This document shows, one piece after another, positions 18,301 through 27,138 of a stretch of DNA of 64,000 bases. The notes beneath the pieces were generated by a model. That model did no database searches. It saw only the letters and a program-made list of their open reading frames with translations, and was not told the origin of the DNA. How positions within the stretch are numbered: position 1 is the stretch's first letter; the number at the start of each line of letters is the position of its first letter. This DNA comes from Flavobacterium sp. SLB02 (GTDB lineage: Bacteria > Bacteroidota > Bacteroidia > Flavobacteriales > Flavobacteriaceae): positions 3,327,186-3,391,185 of the forward strand of contig NZ_CP045928.1 of the NCBI RefSeq assembly GCF_009664855.1, written 5' to 3'. A program made the translations under genes and the position numbers.

Positions 18301-18335
18301 TTTGTCAGACTGAGCGAAGTCGAAGTCCCGCAAAG
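18301..18335. repeat. Truncated copy of the TTTGTCA repeat
   Basis: TTTGTCAGACTGAGCGAAGT followed by CGAAGTCCCGCAA matches the left end of the element at 17032 with one change (GACTGAG for GGCTGAG). The right end (TGACAAA) is missing. Confidence 0.7.
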
Positions 18336-18358
18336 TGATTTAGCCCAAAGAAAAAAAA

Positions 18359-18398
18359 CTTAGTAACTCAGCGCCTCAGCAACTTAGAAACTCAGAAA
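18359..18398. repeat. 8-nt periodic array directly upstream of DUF421 gene
   Basis: CTTAG or CTCAG units begin at 18359, 18367, 18375, 18383 and 18391, all exactly 8 nt apart. An A-run follows and then the start codon at 18401. See the finding on octamer arrays. Confidence 0.8.
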
Positions 18399-18400
18399 AA

Positions 18401-19093
18401 ATGAAAGAAATCTTCGAATGGAATAGACTTTTTTACAACAATCTTCCCGCAAACTTTGCGCTCGAAGTGATATTTCGTTCTACCGTGATGTTTATCATTT
18501 TACTGCTAACCTTAAAACTGGCAGGAAAACGAGGTGTAAAACAATTATCGATTTTCGAAACTGTAATTATCATTGCATTAGGTTCTGCAGCAGGAGATCC
18601 AATGTTTTATGAAGATGTTGGTATTGTTCCGGCTGCGATTGTTTTTACGGTCATTATTATTTTGTATCGTTCTGTTACCTGGCTTACCGGAAAAAGCAAA
18701 AAATTCGAAGAATTTATAGAAGGCAAAACCGAATGTTTAATTAATAATGGAAAATTTTCTATCGCTACTTTCAAAAAAGAAAGTCTCGCACAAGACGAGT
18801 TCTTCTCTGAACTCCGTATAAAATCTATCGAACATCTCGGACAAATAAAACATGCTTTTATAGAAACCAGCGGAGAAATAAGCGTATTTTTTTATGAAGA
18901 TCATGAAGTAAAATACGGACTACCAATCTTGCCCGCTGCATTCAATAAAAAAAGCGAGACAATCGAAAAAGAGGGCATTCACGCCTGCACTTTTTGCGGT
19001 CACACCGAAGAGCAAAAACCAGGAAAAGCAAAATGCGAAGTCTGTAAAAAAGACGAATGGGTTCCGGCTTTAAAAACGCTTAGGATAACATAA
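18401..19093 (+). CDS. DUF421 (YetF-like) membrane protein with C-terminal zinc ribbon
   Basis: A 230-residue protein with about three N-terminal membrane helices and a cytosolic DUF421/YetF domain (KRGVKQLSIFETVIIIALGSAAGDPMF, KFEEFIEGKTECLINNGKF, FFSELRIKSIEHLGQIKHAFIETSGEISVF). The last 40 residues form a putative zinc ribbon with two Cys pairs (CTFCGH and CEVCKK). YetF-type proteins are poorly understood; Bacillus members influence spore or membrane properties. A shorter DUF421 gene occurs at 59345 without the ribbon. The next gene also carries a zinc ribbon. Confidence 0.85.
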   Translation: MKEIFEWNRLFYNNLPANFALEVIFRSTVMFIILLLTLKLAGKRGVKQLSIFETVIIIALGSAAGDPMFYEDVGIVPAAIVFTVIIILYRSVTWLTGKSKKFEEFIEGKTECLINNGKFSIATFKKESLAQDEFFSELRIKSIEHLGQIKHAFIETSGEISVFFYEDHEVKYGLPILPAAFNKKSETIEKEGIHACTFCGHTEEQKPGKAKCEVCKKDEWVPALKTLRIT

Positions 19094-19116
19094 TACAAAC
19101 TTTCAAATAAAATAAC

Positions 19117-19740
19117 ATGCTATTTCTTGTTGGAACTCGAGAATCAAACATAAAAAATGGTTCTATTTTAAATGAAGAATGCCCAAAATGTCGTACACAA
19201 GATACATTGCATTTTAGCATTTATAAAAGATACACTCACGTCACCTTGATTCCATTATTTCCGATTGGAAAATCTGTTTATATAAAATGCAGTCATTGCA
19301 AAGAGAATTTTGATTATGAAGATTTATCTGAAAGTGCTCAATTACAACTAAAAAACGAAAAATTAGATAATTCAATCTGGATGTTTTCAGGTTCTATTAT
19401 AATAGCTTTATTCCTTATTTTTACAATCAATAGATATTTTGAAAATAAAGACGAAGCAGGAATTCTAATAAAAAATCCAATGCAAGGAGATGTTTACAAT
19501 TTAAAATTAAATAATGGCTATTATTCAAATATGCGAATTGATAAAATAACCGCAGATAGTGTCTATGCTACCTTAAATGATTTTCAGGCATATATGCCCA
19601 ATGAAATAGATGACTTAAATAAACCTGAAAACTATTCAAATCGAAAAGTTTATTATTCAAGAAAAGATTTAACTAAACTTTATCACGAAAATGAAATATT
19701 AAAAATTACTCAAAAAAAAGCGAATGGTTTTAGTAATTAA
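19117..19740 (+). CDS. Zinc-ribbon membrane protein
   Basis: A 207-residue protein with an N-terminal zinc ribbon (ECPKCRTQDTLHF ... KCSHCKENFDYEDL, two CxxC pairs about 40 residues apart, residues 22-67). One transmembrane helix (about residues 90-108) and a C-terminal domain of about 90 residues follow. The layout resembles zinc-ribbon proteins found in many Bacteroidetes; function unknown. It follows the DUF421 gene by 23 bp, so the two may be one unit inserted between ddl and coaD. Confidence 0.7.
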   Translation: MLFLVGTRESNIKNGSILNEECPKCRTQDTLHFSIYKRYTHVTLIPLFPIGKSVYIKCSHCKENFDYEDLSESAQLQLKNEKLDNSIWMFSGSIIIALFLIFTINRYFENKDEAGILIKNPMQGDVYNLKLNNGYYSNMRIDKITADSVYATLNDFQAYMPNEIDDLNKPENYSNRKVYYSRKDLTKLYHENEILKITQKKANGFSN

Positions 19741-19743
19741 AAT

Positions 19744-19771
19744 CTTTGTAACTCTGAACCTCTGAACCTTA
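19744..19771. repeat. 8-nt periodic array upstream of coaD
   Basis: CTTTG, CTCTG, CTCTG and CTT units begin at 19744, 19752, 19760 and 19768, exactly 8 nt apart. An A-run and the coaD ATG at 19778 follow. Confidence 0.75.
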
Positions 19772-19777
19772 AAAAAA

Positions 19778-20236
19778 ATGAGAAAAGCCATATTCCCCGG
19801 ATCATTTGACCCAATTACTCTTGGACACGAAGATATTATCAAAAGAGGAATTCCTTTATTTGATGAAATTGTAATTGCCATTGGTGTAAACGCCGAAAAA
19901 AAATACATGTTTTCACTCGAAGAAAGAAAACGTTTTATAGAAGAAACTTTCAAAGACGAACCTAAAATTTCGGTAATTACTTATGAAGGATTGACTATCG
20001 ATTTAGCCAAAAAACAAAAAGCCCATTTTATTCTAAGAGGTCTGCGCAATCCCGCCGATTTCGAATTCGAAAAAGCAATTGCCCACACCAATAGAAAATT
20101 ATCTAAAATAGAGACGGTATTTTTATTAACAGCAGCAAGTACTTCATTTATTAGTTCAAGCATTGTTCGTGATGTACTGCGTCATGGCGGCGAATATGAA
20201 ATGCTGGTTCCGGATGCGGTTAGAGTGACGAAATAA
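19778..20236 (+). CDS. coaD: Phosphopantetheine adenylyltransferase
   Basis: Cytosolic enzyme for the fourth step of coenzyme A synthesis: 4'-phosphopantetheine plus ATP gives dephospho-CoA. The 152 residues show the nucleotidyltransferase motif FPGSFDPITLGHEDI, FILRGLRNPADFEFE and the C-terminal FISSSIVRDVLRHGG. Length is typical (about 160). In related genomes it often follows ddl directly; here two zinc-ribbon genes intervene. Confidence 0.97.
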   Translation: MRKAIFPGSFDPITLGHEDIIKRGIPLFDEIVIAIGVNAEKKYMFSLEERKRFIEETFKDEPKISVITYEGLTIDLAKKQKAHFILRGLRNPADFEFEKAIAHTNRKLSKIETVFLLTAASTSFISSSIVRDVLRHGGEYEMLVPDAVRVTK

Positions 20237-20265
20237 AGAAGCGATTTTACCTAAAACCAAAATTT

Positions 20266-21102
20266 GTGTTTAAAAAACTAATTCTAGTTCTTCTCTTTAT
20301 TTCATTTAATAAAATTAATAGTCAGAATAATTCTGATTTCGGAAAAGAAATAAAAAATATCGAACGGTACAATTCGCAAGAAATTGATTTTATTGATTCT
20401 GAAGAAAATGTAAAATTGAGCGGAACACTCATTTTTCCTAAAACCAACTATTCAAAAAGTATTGTTATAACACCGGGAAGCGGTCAGAACAACCGCAATT
20501 CTCATTATAATATTGCAGAAGAATTATTAAAAAATGGAATTGCAGTTTACCGATTTGACGACCGGGGCGTTGGAAAATCAGGTGGGAAAGTAAATTTTGG
20601 CGTAGATCAAATTATAAAAGACTTATATTATGCCTTAGATAATATTCAAAAAACGGATTCTCTATCTAATAAAAAAATAGGCACTTTAGGTCACAGTTTA
20701 GGTGGAATCGCAACAATCGATGCCTATCAAAACGCACTTAAAATTGATTTTATGATATTGATGGCTACACCAATTGAAAAATTCGAAAAATTTAATAAGC
20801 CACAATACACCCCCAGGAGTAATCCTGAAATTAAGGTAAGTACGAAAATGCTATTTCAGAATTTACAAATTCCAATGCTTTTTATTGCAGGAACAAATGA
20901 TAGTTTTTTTAATAGTAAAGAAACTGCCGCGTTAATTCCTGACTTAAATAATAAAAATATTGAAGTTAAAATAATAAACGGATTAAATCATTTTTTAAGA
21001 GCGGGATCTGATGATTGGAAAAAAACAAAAGAATATGATAATTTATATGAAATAGATTCTCAGGCTCGCACTGAAATTATAAATTGGACATCAAAGATTT
21101 AA
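20266..21102 (+). CDS. Exported alpha/beta hydrolase (serine aminopeptidase-like)
   Basis: A 278-residue hydrolase starting with GTG at 20266, chosen because it gives a proper signal peptide (MFKKLILVLLFISFNKINSQ). The fold markers are VITPGSGQNNRNSH (oxyanion region), YRFDDRGVGKSGG, the nucleophile elbow GHSLGGIATIDA (Ser near residue 144), AGTNDSFFN (Asp) and GLNHFLRAG (His). It resembles the S9/serine aminopeptidase S33 hydrolases. The substrate is unknown. It lies 29 bp after coaD but probably has an independent role. Confidence 0.85.
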   Translation: MFKKLILVLLFISFNKINSQNNSDFGKEIKNIERYNSQEIDFIDSEENVKLSGTLIFPKTNYSKSIVITPGSGQNNRNSHYNIAEELLKNGIAVYRFDDRGVGKSGGKVNFGVDQIIKDLYYALDNIQKTDSLSNKKIGTLGHSLGGIATIDAYQNALKIDFMILMATPIEKFEKFNKPQYTPRSNPEIKVSTKMLFQNLQIPMLFIAGTNDSFFNSKETAALIPDLNNKNIEVKIINGLNHFLRAGSDDWKKTKEYDNLYEIDSQARTEIINWTSKI

Positions 21103-21143
21103 TTGCTGTATTGGACAAAACATATATTTTTAATCTAATTTAA

Positions 21144-22160
21144 ATGAAAATAAAAGCTATCACAATTCTTATATTTTGTTCTATTATAACTTTTGTTTCT
21201 TGCAAAAAAGAGGGAAAAGTAACAAATCAAGCTAAAGATAAAATCGAAATTGATAAAGACATCAAGCCAGATAGCTTAACACTTCTGTACAAAACAACCA
21301 ATAAAGATAATACCGAAGAAATAAGAATTACGGCATACGGTTCTATAGAAAATGATAAATATTTTTTAGCTGGAGATAAGAATTTTATTTTAGTTTCAAA
21401 ATATTTAAAAAATGAGAATGAATTTAAACTCATCAAAAAAGATACTTTATTTTCTAATGAGTTTACATATACTAAAATTGATAAAAAAAGCTTTCAAAAA
21501 GAAACCATTGATAATACAGAATATATTCTTTTATCCGTCAATGAAACTGTAATGGGAAATGCTGTTACAGATGAAAACGTCGCCTTTATAATGTTAGATA
21601 TAAAAACACTTCATTTTTATAAATTAGACTATACGGGTGAACCAACCCTTCGCAGTAATGAAGCAATAGATGGAGAGTTTATTGAAAATGAAAGTCTAAA
21701 TTCAAACCCAGCAATTAAAAAAATTCTTTATCAATTTGCTTATAAAAGTAAATGGGTCTTTCATAATTTAGAAGATGAAAATAATTACACCAATTATGTA
21801 CAAAAATGGGAAACTGACAACAATGTTTCTAATCATTTAGCAAATGGCTCTTCAGGTATCGCAGATGTTATTTACAGCACTTATTATAAAGATAATTTGT
21901 TCAGTTACACCGGAAAGTATGATAAAGAGGAAAGTATCGAAAACGATAATTTTAAAATTGTATCTTATTTTCGAGGCAACATTATCGCATTTGATAAAAA
22001 TAAAAAAATGTATTTTCCAATTTATACCGAAACTTGTGCAACCGGCTGTGATAAAAAAATAAGATTTGTTTCTGAAAACAGCATTGAAGTTAAATATCAT
22101 GAATATTCACCATATCCTACTTCAATTATTAATCTTGACGAAATAATATTCAAAAACTAA
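21144..22160 (+). CDS. Hypothetical lipoprotein
   Basis: A 338-residue lipoprotein (signal ending SIITFVSCKKEGK, Cys about residue 20), Lys/Asn/Asp-rich, with no family I recognise. It contains CATGCDKK near residue 299, a pair of cysteines that could form a disulfide. It follows the exported hydrolase on the same strand with 41 bp between them. Confidence 0.65.
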   Translation: MKIKAITILIFCSIITFVSCKKEGKVTNQAKDKIEIDKDIKPDSLTLLYKTTNKDNTEEIRITAYGSIENDKYFLAGDKNFILVSKYLKNENEFKLIKKDTLFSNEFTYTKIDKKSFQKETIDNTEYILLSVNETVMGNAVTDENVAFIMLDIKTLHFYKLDYTGEPTLRSNEAIDGEFIENESLNSNPAIKKILYQFAYKSKWVFHNLEDENNYTNYVQKWETDNNVSNHLANGSSGIADVIYSTYYKDNLFSYTGKYDKEESIENDNFKIVSYFRGNIIAFDKNKKMYFPIYTETCATGCDKKIRFVSENSIEVKYHEYSPYPTSIINLDEIIFKN

Positions 22161-22182
22161 AAATTTTAAGTCTTAATATAAA

Positions 22183-22214
22183 TTTGCAACCCTTACTAAT
22201 TATAAGTAATTTCG
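22183..22214 (+). promoter_or_regulatory. Bacteroidetes-type promoter for the PhnA gene
   Basis: TTTG (22183-22186), 20-nt spacer, TAATTTCG (22207-22214), one mismatch from TAnnTTTG. Transcription would start about 15-20 nt before the ATG at 22239. Confidence 0.55.
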
Positions 22215-22238
22215 CATTTTTAAAATAAACAATCAATA

Positions 22239-22817
22239 ATGAGCATCGAAAGAGAATTAAACAAACGTAGCGGATCAAAATGCGAACTTTGTGGCGCCGA
22301 AGAAAATCTAAAAGTATATCAGGTATTACCAACTCAAAAAGGCGGACTTGACGAAAGTATTTTAGCATGTAGCACGTGTATTGACCAAATTGAAAACCCG
22401 GATAATGTCGATTTAAATCACTGGAGATGTCTTAATGACAGCATGTGGAATGAAAACGTTGCGGTACAAGTGGTAGCCTGGAGAATGTTAAGCCGTTTGC
22501 GCGCTGCAGGATGGCCACAGGAATTACTTGACATGATGTATTTAGACGAAGATACTCTTGCATGGGCACAAGCAACAGGAGAAGGCGAAGATGATGAAAA
22601 CAAAATCATTCACCGTGACAGTAATGGTGTAATTTTAGAACACGGAGATTCTGTAGTTTTAATCAAAGACCTAAAAGTAAAAGGATCAAGCATGGTGGCC
22701 AAACAAGGAACAGCCGTTCGTAACATCCGTTTAGATCACGAAAACGCCGAATATATCGAAGGAAAAGTAGACGGTCAGCAAATTGTAATTATTACACAAT
22801 ACGTCAAGAAAATATAA
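22239..22817 (+). CDS. PhnA-domain zinc-ribbon protein
   Basis: A 192-residue protein. An N-terminal zinc ribbon (SKCELCGAEENL ... LACSTCIDQI) is followed by a middle helical region and a C-terminal PhnA domain (DSNGVILEHGDSVVLIKDLKVKG ... RLDHENAEYIEGKVDG). Despite the name (alkylphosphonate utilisation), PhnA-domain proteins have no firmly established general function; E. coli PhnA is not part of the C-P lyase machinery. A strong terminator follows at 22880-22916. Confidence 0.9.
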   Translation: MSIERELNKRSGSKCELCGAEENLKVYQVLPTQKGGLDESILACSTCIDQIENPDNVDLNHWRCLNDSMWNENVAVQVVAWRMLSRLRAAGWPQELLDMMYLDEDTLAWAQATGEGEDDENKIIHRDSNGVILEHGDSVVLIKDLKVKGSSMVAKQGTAVRNIRLDHENAEYIEGKVDGQQIVIITQYVKKI

Positions 22818-22879
22818 GTTTTCAGTCACAGTTTTCAGTTATTTGCTAACTGTAAACTGCGACCGAAAACTGTAAACTT

Positions 22880-22916
22880 AAAAAAGGGCTATTCATATCG
22901 TGAATAGCCCTTTTTT
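22880..22916. terminator. Bidirectional terminator
   Basis: AAAAAAGGGCTATTCA (22880-22895) and its exact reverse complement (22901-22916) form a 16-bp stem with a 5-nt loop. It separates the convergent PhnA gene and the minus-strand gene ending at 22936. Confidence 0.9.
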
Positions 22917-22935
22917 AGTATGTATAAGTAGTAAA

Positions 22936-23382
22936 TTATCTTTGGAATAATTTATTAATCTGATCTTTCAATAATGGTTCAGAAACACTGCTTGTTGCAG
23001 AAGAAGCATCTTTAGAAGAAACCATAAACTGAACTGTAGCTTTCTCAGGAATAACACTTCCTGTGTAGTGTAACCAGATATAGTTATTAGGTAATTCTAA
23101 TTTTATATCATACAAAGGCGTTGCAGTAAAACCGTTTACAATGATACTGTAAAGACTGTTGTAATCATTATTTACATTTTTGAATGTAAATTTTCTCAAG
23201 CTTGATGACTCCTCATCGTTCTGGATACTTGTATAATAAACAGTATACTCATCTCCAATTTTTTGAATATAGTTGTTATTTACTTTTCCTAATCTTTCAA
23301 CAGGTACAGTTTCAAGAACCTTAATTTGTGCAAAAGAGACAAAACTAAACATCAAAATGGCAATCGTAATAATTCTTTTCAT
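22936..23382 (-). CDS. Hypothetical exported protein
   Basis: A 148-residue protein with a clean signal peptide (MKRIITIAILMFSFVSFAQ). The mature part is beta-rich and ends in a Ser/Thr-rich stretch (SSKDASSATSSVSEPLL) and a short helix. I do not recognise a family. It stands alone on the minus strand between two terminator-flanked units; probably periplasmic. Confidence 0.7.
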   Translation of the reverse strand: MKRIITIAILMFSFVSFAQIKVLETVPVERLGKVNNNYIQKIGDEYTVYYTSIQNDEESSSLRKFTFKNVNNDYNSLYSIIVNGFTATPLYDIKLELPNNYIWLHYTGSVIPEKATVQFMVSSKDASSATSSVSEPLLKDQINKLFQR

Positions 23383-23726
23383 AATTAATTTGGGGTTTAT
23401 TATTTACGGGCACAAGAAACGCAGAAAATATGATAAATTAAAGCCTTATCCGTTAATTTATTAACAATAAATTAAGATTGTTGTTTAAAATCAATCAAAA
23501 TCTGCAGTAAACCAAATTAAATTATTGAAATTCAACAATTTACACACATGCAATACCCGAAATTTTATTAAAAAACGACCAAATTTAGTAATCAACAAAG
23601 ATCAAAAAAGGCTGTAATTATAAAACTTATACTACAATAATTACTTCTTGATTTTAATACAGTTCTTTCATTAAAAGAAGATCGGATCCAAAACAAACCC
23701 AAAGCTTGAAACTTGAAACAAAAAAA
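23383..23726. other. Intergenic region without recognised features
   Basis: A 344-bp AT-rich spacer between two minus-strand genes. I see no ORF, RNA gene, strong hairpin or member of the repeat families described elsewhere. It should hold the promoter of the exported protein gene ending at 22936, but no clear TAnnTTTG match was found. Confidence 0.5.
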
Positions 23727-25076
23727 TTACTTCTCCTCCTCTTTCTTTACCACTTTACGGGCAACTTCGATTTTAAATTTCTTGCCTTTCATTTTCTCGT
23801 CTTTAATATTATGCAACAAGTCTTTTACCTTATTGAATTTTACAGCCGCAAACGAAATAAAATCTTTTACCTCTATTAAGCCTAAATCGCCTTTCTCCAG
23901 TTTCCCTTTTTGAGAAAAGAAACCAACGATATCAATCTTATTTAGTTTTGTTTTCTTTCCGCCACTAATATAAATCGTTTGGTATTCCGGTGGCTTAGGC
24001 AAAGTTGTTGAGTTTTCGACTTTTAAAACTTCCATTCCGTAGTCGATATAATCCAATTTTTTTTCACTTTCGTGAATGATAATATAAGCCGTTCCGGAAG
24101 CCTGCATACGGGCAGTACGACCGTTACGATGTGTAAATTCGTCTTCTTTAAGAGGCAAATGATAATGAATTACGTGTTTCATTTCAGGAATATCCAGTCC
24201 ACGAGCCGCTAAATCAGTTGTGATGAGGTAACTCATACTTCCGTTTCTAAACTGAATCAAAGCACGTTCGCGCTCGTCCTGATCCATTCCGCCATGATAA
24301 TAGGTCGCGTAAATTCCTTTTTCGTTTAATGTATCACTAATACGCTCAGCCGCATCACGATGATTACAGAAAATAATAGCCGATTGCGATTTCAGTGAAC
24401 AAATCAAATTGAATAAACTGCCTAATTTGTCTTTTGAAGGAGAAACAACCATTTTCATCGAAAGATTCGTTTTCTCTTCCTGCTCCGGAATAAAATCCAG
24501 AATAGTAGGATTTACCACTCTCGTATATCTGGGAATTTCAATGTCTGAAGTTGCCGAAACCAAAACGCGTTTGTTCAGTTTTGTCAACTTCCCAATGATA
24601 TATGACATTTGCTCATGGAAACCCAATTGCAATGATTTATCAAATTCATCCAGAATTAAAGTCTGAATTTTATCTGTTCTAAAAGTGTCTCTGTCGATAT
24701 GATCTGCAATTCTTCCCGGAGTTCCTATCAAAACCGCTGGCGGATTGCTCAAATTTTTGATTTCGGTATCTATTGAGTGTCCTCCGTAACAAATATTTAC
24801 TTTGTATGGCGTTCCCATTTTTTTCCAAACCTGCTCAATCTGCAAACCTAATTCGCGCGAAGGCACTAATATTAAACACTGAACCGAAAGAATTTCCGGC
24901 TGCAATAATTCTAAAACAGGTAACAAGAAAGCCAGTGTTTTTCCTGATCCTGTTGGTGAAAGTAATAATACGTTGTTATCGTTTAAAATTGCGTCTTGAG
25001 CAACTTCCTGCATTTCGTTTAGGGTTTCAATTCCTAAGTTCGAAAGTATGTTGTTGGAATGGTGATTTTTATTCAT
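23727..25076 (-). CDS. DEAD-box RNA helicase, DbpA-like
   Basis: A 449-residue ATP-dependent RNA helicase. Motif I is SPTGSGKT (about residue 41), followed by PSRELGLQ, GTPGR and the motif II variant DEFD (about 142-145). SATS, then HRNGRTAR complete the core. The last 75 or so residues (YISGGKKTKLNKIDIVGFF ... FISFAAVKF ... KIEVARK) match the DbpA RNA-binding domain, which targets 23S rRNA hairpin 92, so a role in large-subunit assembly is likely. I start at MNKNHHSNN; an upstream in-frame ATG would add 16 poorly matching residues. Confidence 0.88.
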   Translation of the reverse strand: MNKNHHSNNILSNLGIETLNEMQEVAQDAILNDNNVLLLSPTGSGKTLAFLLPVLELLQPEILSVQCLILVPSRELGLQIEQVWKKMGTPYKVNICYGGHSIDTEIKNLSNPPAVLIGTPGRIADHIDRDTFRTDKIQTLILDEFDKSLQLGFHEQMSYIIGKLTKLNKRVLVSATSDIEIPRYTRVVNPTILDFIPEQEEKTNLSMKMVVSPSKDKLGSLFNLICSLKSQSAIIFCNHRDAAERISDTLNEKGIYATYYHGGMDQDERERALIQFRNGSMSYLITTDLAARGLDIPEMKHVIHYHLPLKEDEFTHRNGRTARMQASGTAYIIIHESEKKLDYIDYGMEVLKVENSTTLPKPPEYQTIYISGGKKTKLNKIDIVGFFSQKGKLEKGDLGLIEVKDFISFAAVKFNKVKDLLHNIKDEKMKGKKFKIEVARKVVKKEEEK

Positions 25077-25276
25077 TTTGCAAAAGTAGTCAAAAAAAAT
25101 TGTTTCCGGTTTTTCTTGTTTCAAGTTTCAAGTTTATATACAAATCGTAAAAATGTTTCCCGCAGATTTTGCAGATTAATTTTTAACAAATAAAAATCCG
25201 CTCAATCTGCAAAATCTGCGAGAGAAAAAAACACGAAGCATTTCAACTTGAAAACTTAAACCTGAAACAAATTAAT

Positions 25277-25284
25277 TATATTTG
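25277..25284 (+). promoter_or_regulatory. -7-like element upstream of M14 peptidase gene
   Basis: TATATTTG is a perfect TAnnTTTG match 23 bp before the ATG at 25308. No TTTG lies at the usual 17-23 nt spacing, so only half of the promoter is supported. Confidence 0.4.
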
Positions 25285-25307
25285 AATCTCGCTTTAAAAC
25301 CAAAACC

Positions 25308-27035
25308 ATGAGACTTTTCATCCTGCCTCTTCTACTCTTTTCTTTGACAATCTTCGCTCAAAACAATAAAAAATACGATACTTTTTTTGAAAAAGGAAAT
25401 GGAAATCAATCGGCTTCTTATCAAGAAACTATTGCTTATTTTAAACTTTTAGCCAAAGATTTCCCAACGATCCAGATCAAAGAAATGGGTCTTACAGATT
25501 CCGGAGAACCTTTGCATATGGTGGTTTATAATCCTGACAAAGAATTTGATTTTGATAAAATTCAGAAAAACAAAGCGGTTCTTTTTATCAATAACGGAAT
25601 CCACGCCGGAGAACCTGACGGAATCGATGCGACGATGCAATTCTGCAGAGATTTAGCAATAGGAAAACTGAAAGCGCCAAAAAACACTGTTTTAGTTACT
25701 ATCCCGGTTTATAATATTGGAGGGGCTTTAAATAGAAATTCAACTACAAGAGCCAATCAGGACGGTCCAGAAATTTATGGTTTTAGAGGAAATGCCAGAA
25801 ACTATGATTTGAATCGTGATTTAATGAAATCGGATACTCGAAACACCAAGAGTTTTGTAGAAATTTTTCAGAAAATAAATGCTGATGTTTTTATTGATAA
25901 TCACGTGAGTAATGGATCTGATTATCAGTACAAGCTAACCTATATCATGACACAGCACAACAAACTGGGAACAGTTTTGGGTGATTTTTTGAATGATGAA
26001 ATGATGCCGGCTCTGGTAAAAGATTTACAGCAAAAGAAAATCGAAACCACACCTTACGTAGATTCGTTTAAAGATACACCAGACAAAGGTTTTGGTCAGT
26101 TTGTAGATAGTCCGCGATATACAACGGGTTATACTTCGTTGTTTAACACAATTGGTTTTGTGGTTGAAACCCATATGCTAAAAAAATATGCTGAACGTGT
26201 AAAAATGACCTACGAATACACCAAATCGACTTTGGATTTTACCGATGCCAATTACCAAAAAATAAAAGCGCTTCGAGTGAAGAACATGGAGCAATATCAG
26301 CCCAAAAAATCATATACTTTAAAATGGGAATTGGACAGCACAAAAGCCGCGACATTTTCGTTTTTAGGATATGAGGCGAGTTACAAAAAAAGCGACGCTA
26401 CAACCGGAAATCGTTTGTATTATGACCGAAGTAAACCGTATAAAAAAGACGTTCCGTACATCAAAGAATTCAAATCGGTTAAAGAAGTGGTGATTCCAAC
26501 TGCTTATATTATTCCGCGTGGTTATTGGAATATTATTGATTTGCTCAAAAATAACAATATCAGCTATTCTCAACTTAAAAACGATACGATTATTGAAGTA
26601 GAGAGCTATAGAATTGCCGATTTTAAAACGGTTCCTAATGCTTATGAAGGACATTATTTGCACTATAATACATCCTTAACTTCTAAAAATGTAAAAATGG
26701 CTTTCACCAAAGGAGATTACCTGGTTCCAACCAACCAAAAAGGCGTAAAATATTTAGTAGAAGCTTTTGAACCGGAAGGTGTTGATTCGTTTTTTAACTG
26801 GAATTTCTTCGATCCTATTTTGCAGCAAAAAGAACATTATTCAGAATATATTTTTGAAGATACAGCTTCGAAACTGCTTAAAGAAAATCCGCAACTAAAA
26901 ACCGAATTAGAAACCAAAAAACAAAACGATCGCGAATTTGCCAAGAATTCTCAAGCGCAGCTAAACTGGATTTATAAAAATTCGGTGCATTACGAAAAGG
27001 CGCATATGCAATATCCTGTTTATCGTGTTTTGTAG
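25308..27035 (+). CDS. Exported M14-family zinc carboxypeptidase
   Basis: A 575-residue secreted metallopeptidase with a signal peptide (MRLFILPLLLFSLTIFAQ). The zinc-binding H-x-x-E occurs in NNGIHAGEPDGIDATM (His near residue 99). NYDLNRDLMKSDTRNTKSF carries the substrate-binding Asn/Arg pair and DNHVSNGSD (near 197) holds the third zinc-ligand His. The C-terminal 250 residues form an accessory domain. In Bacteroidetes such enzymes are periplasmic or secreted; the specificity is unknown. Confidence 0.9.
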   Translation: MRLFILPLLLFSLTIFAQNNKKYDTFFEKGNGNQSASYQETIAYFKLLAKDFPTIQIKEMGLTDSGEPLHMVVYNPDKEFDFDKIQKNKAVLFINNGIHAGEPDGIDATMQFCRDLAIGKLKAPKNTVLVTIPVYNIGGALNRNSTTRANQDGPEIYGFRGNARNYDLNRDLMKSDTRNTKSFVEIFQKINADVFIDNHVSNGSDYQYKLTYIMTQHNKLGTVLGDFLNDEMMPALVKDLQQKKIETTPYVDSFKDTPDKGFGQFVDSPRYTTGYTSLFNTIGFVVETHMLKKYAERVKMTYEYTKSTLDFTDANYQKIKALRVKNMEQYQPKKSYTLKWELDSTKAATFSFLGYEASYKKSDATTGNRLYYDRSKPYKKDVPYIKEFKSVKEVVIPTAYIIPRGYWNIIDLLKNNNISYSQLKNDTIIEVESYRIADFKTVPNAYEGHYLHYNTSLTSKNVKMAFTKGDYLVPTNQKGVKYLVEAFEPEGVDSFFNWNFFDPILQQKEHYSEYIFEDTASKLLKENPQLKTELETKKQNDREFAKNSQAQLNWIYKNSVHYEKAHMQYPVYRVL

Positions 27036-27138
27036 ATTTTTTTTAATCATTAAGTTTTTTTTACCGCAGAGGTCGCTAAGTTTTTTTTGATTTTTGATTG
27101 TGTTGAGAAACACAGAGATCGCAAAGCTTTACGCAAAG

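Noticed and set aside
22239..22817. Phosphonate catabolism gene
   Set aside because: PhnA-domain proteins are not reliable markers of phosphonate use and no C-P lyase or phosphonatase genes are nearby.
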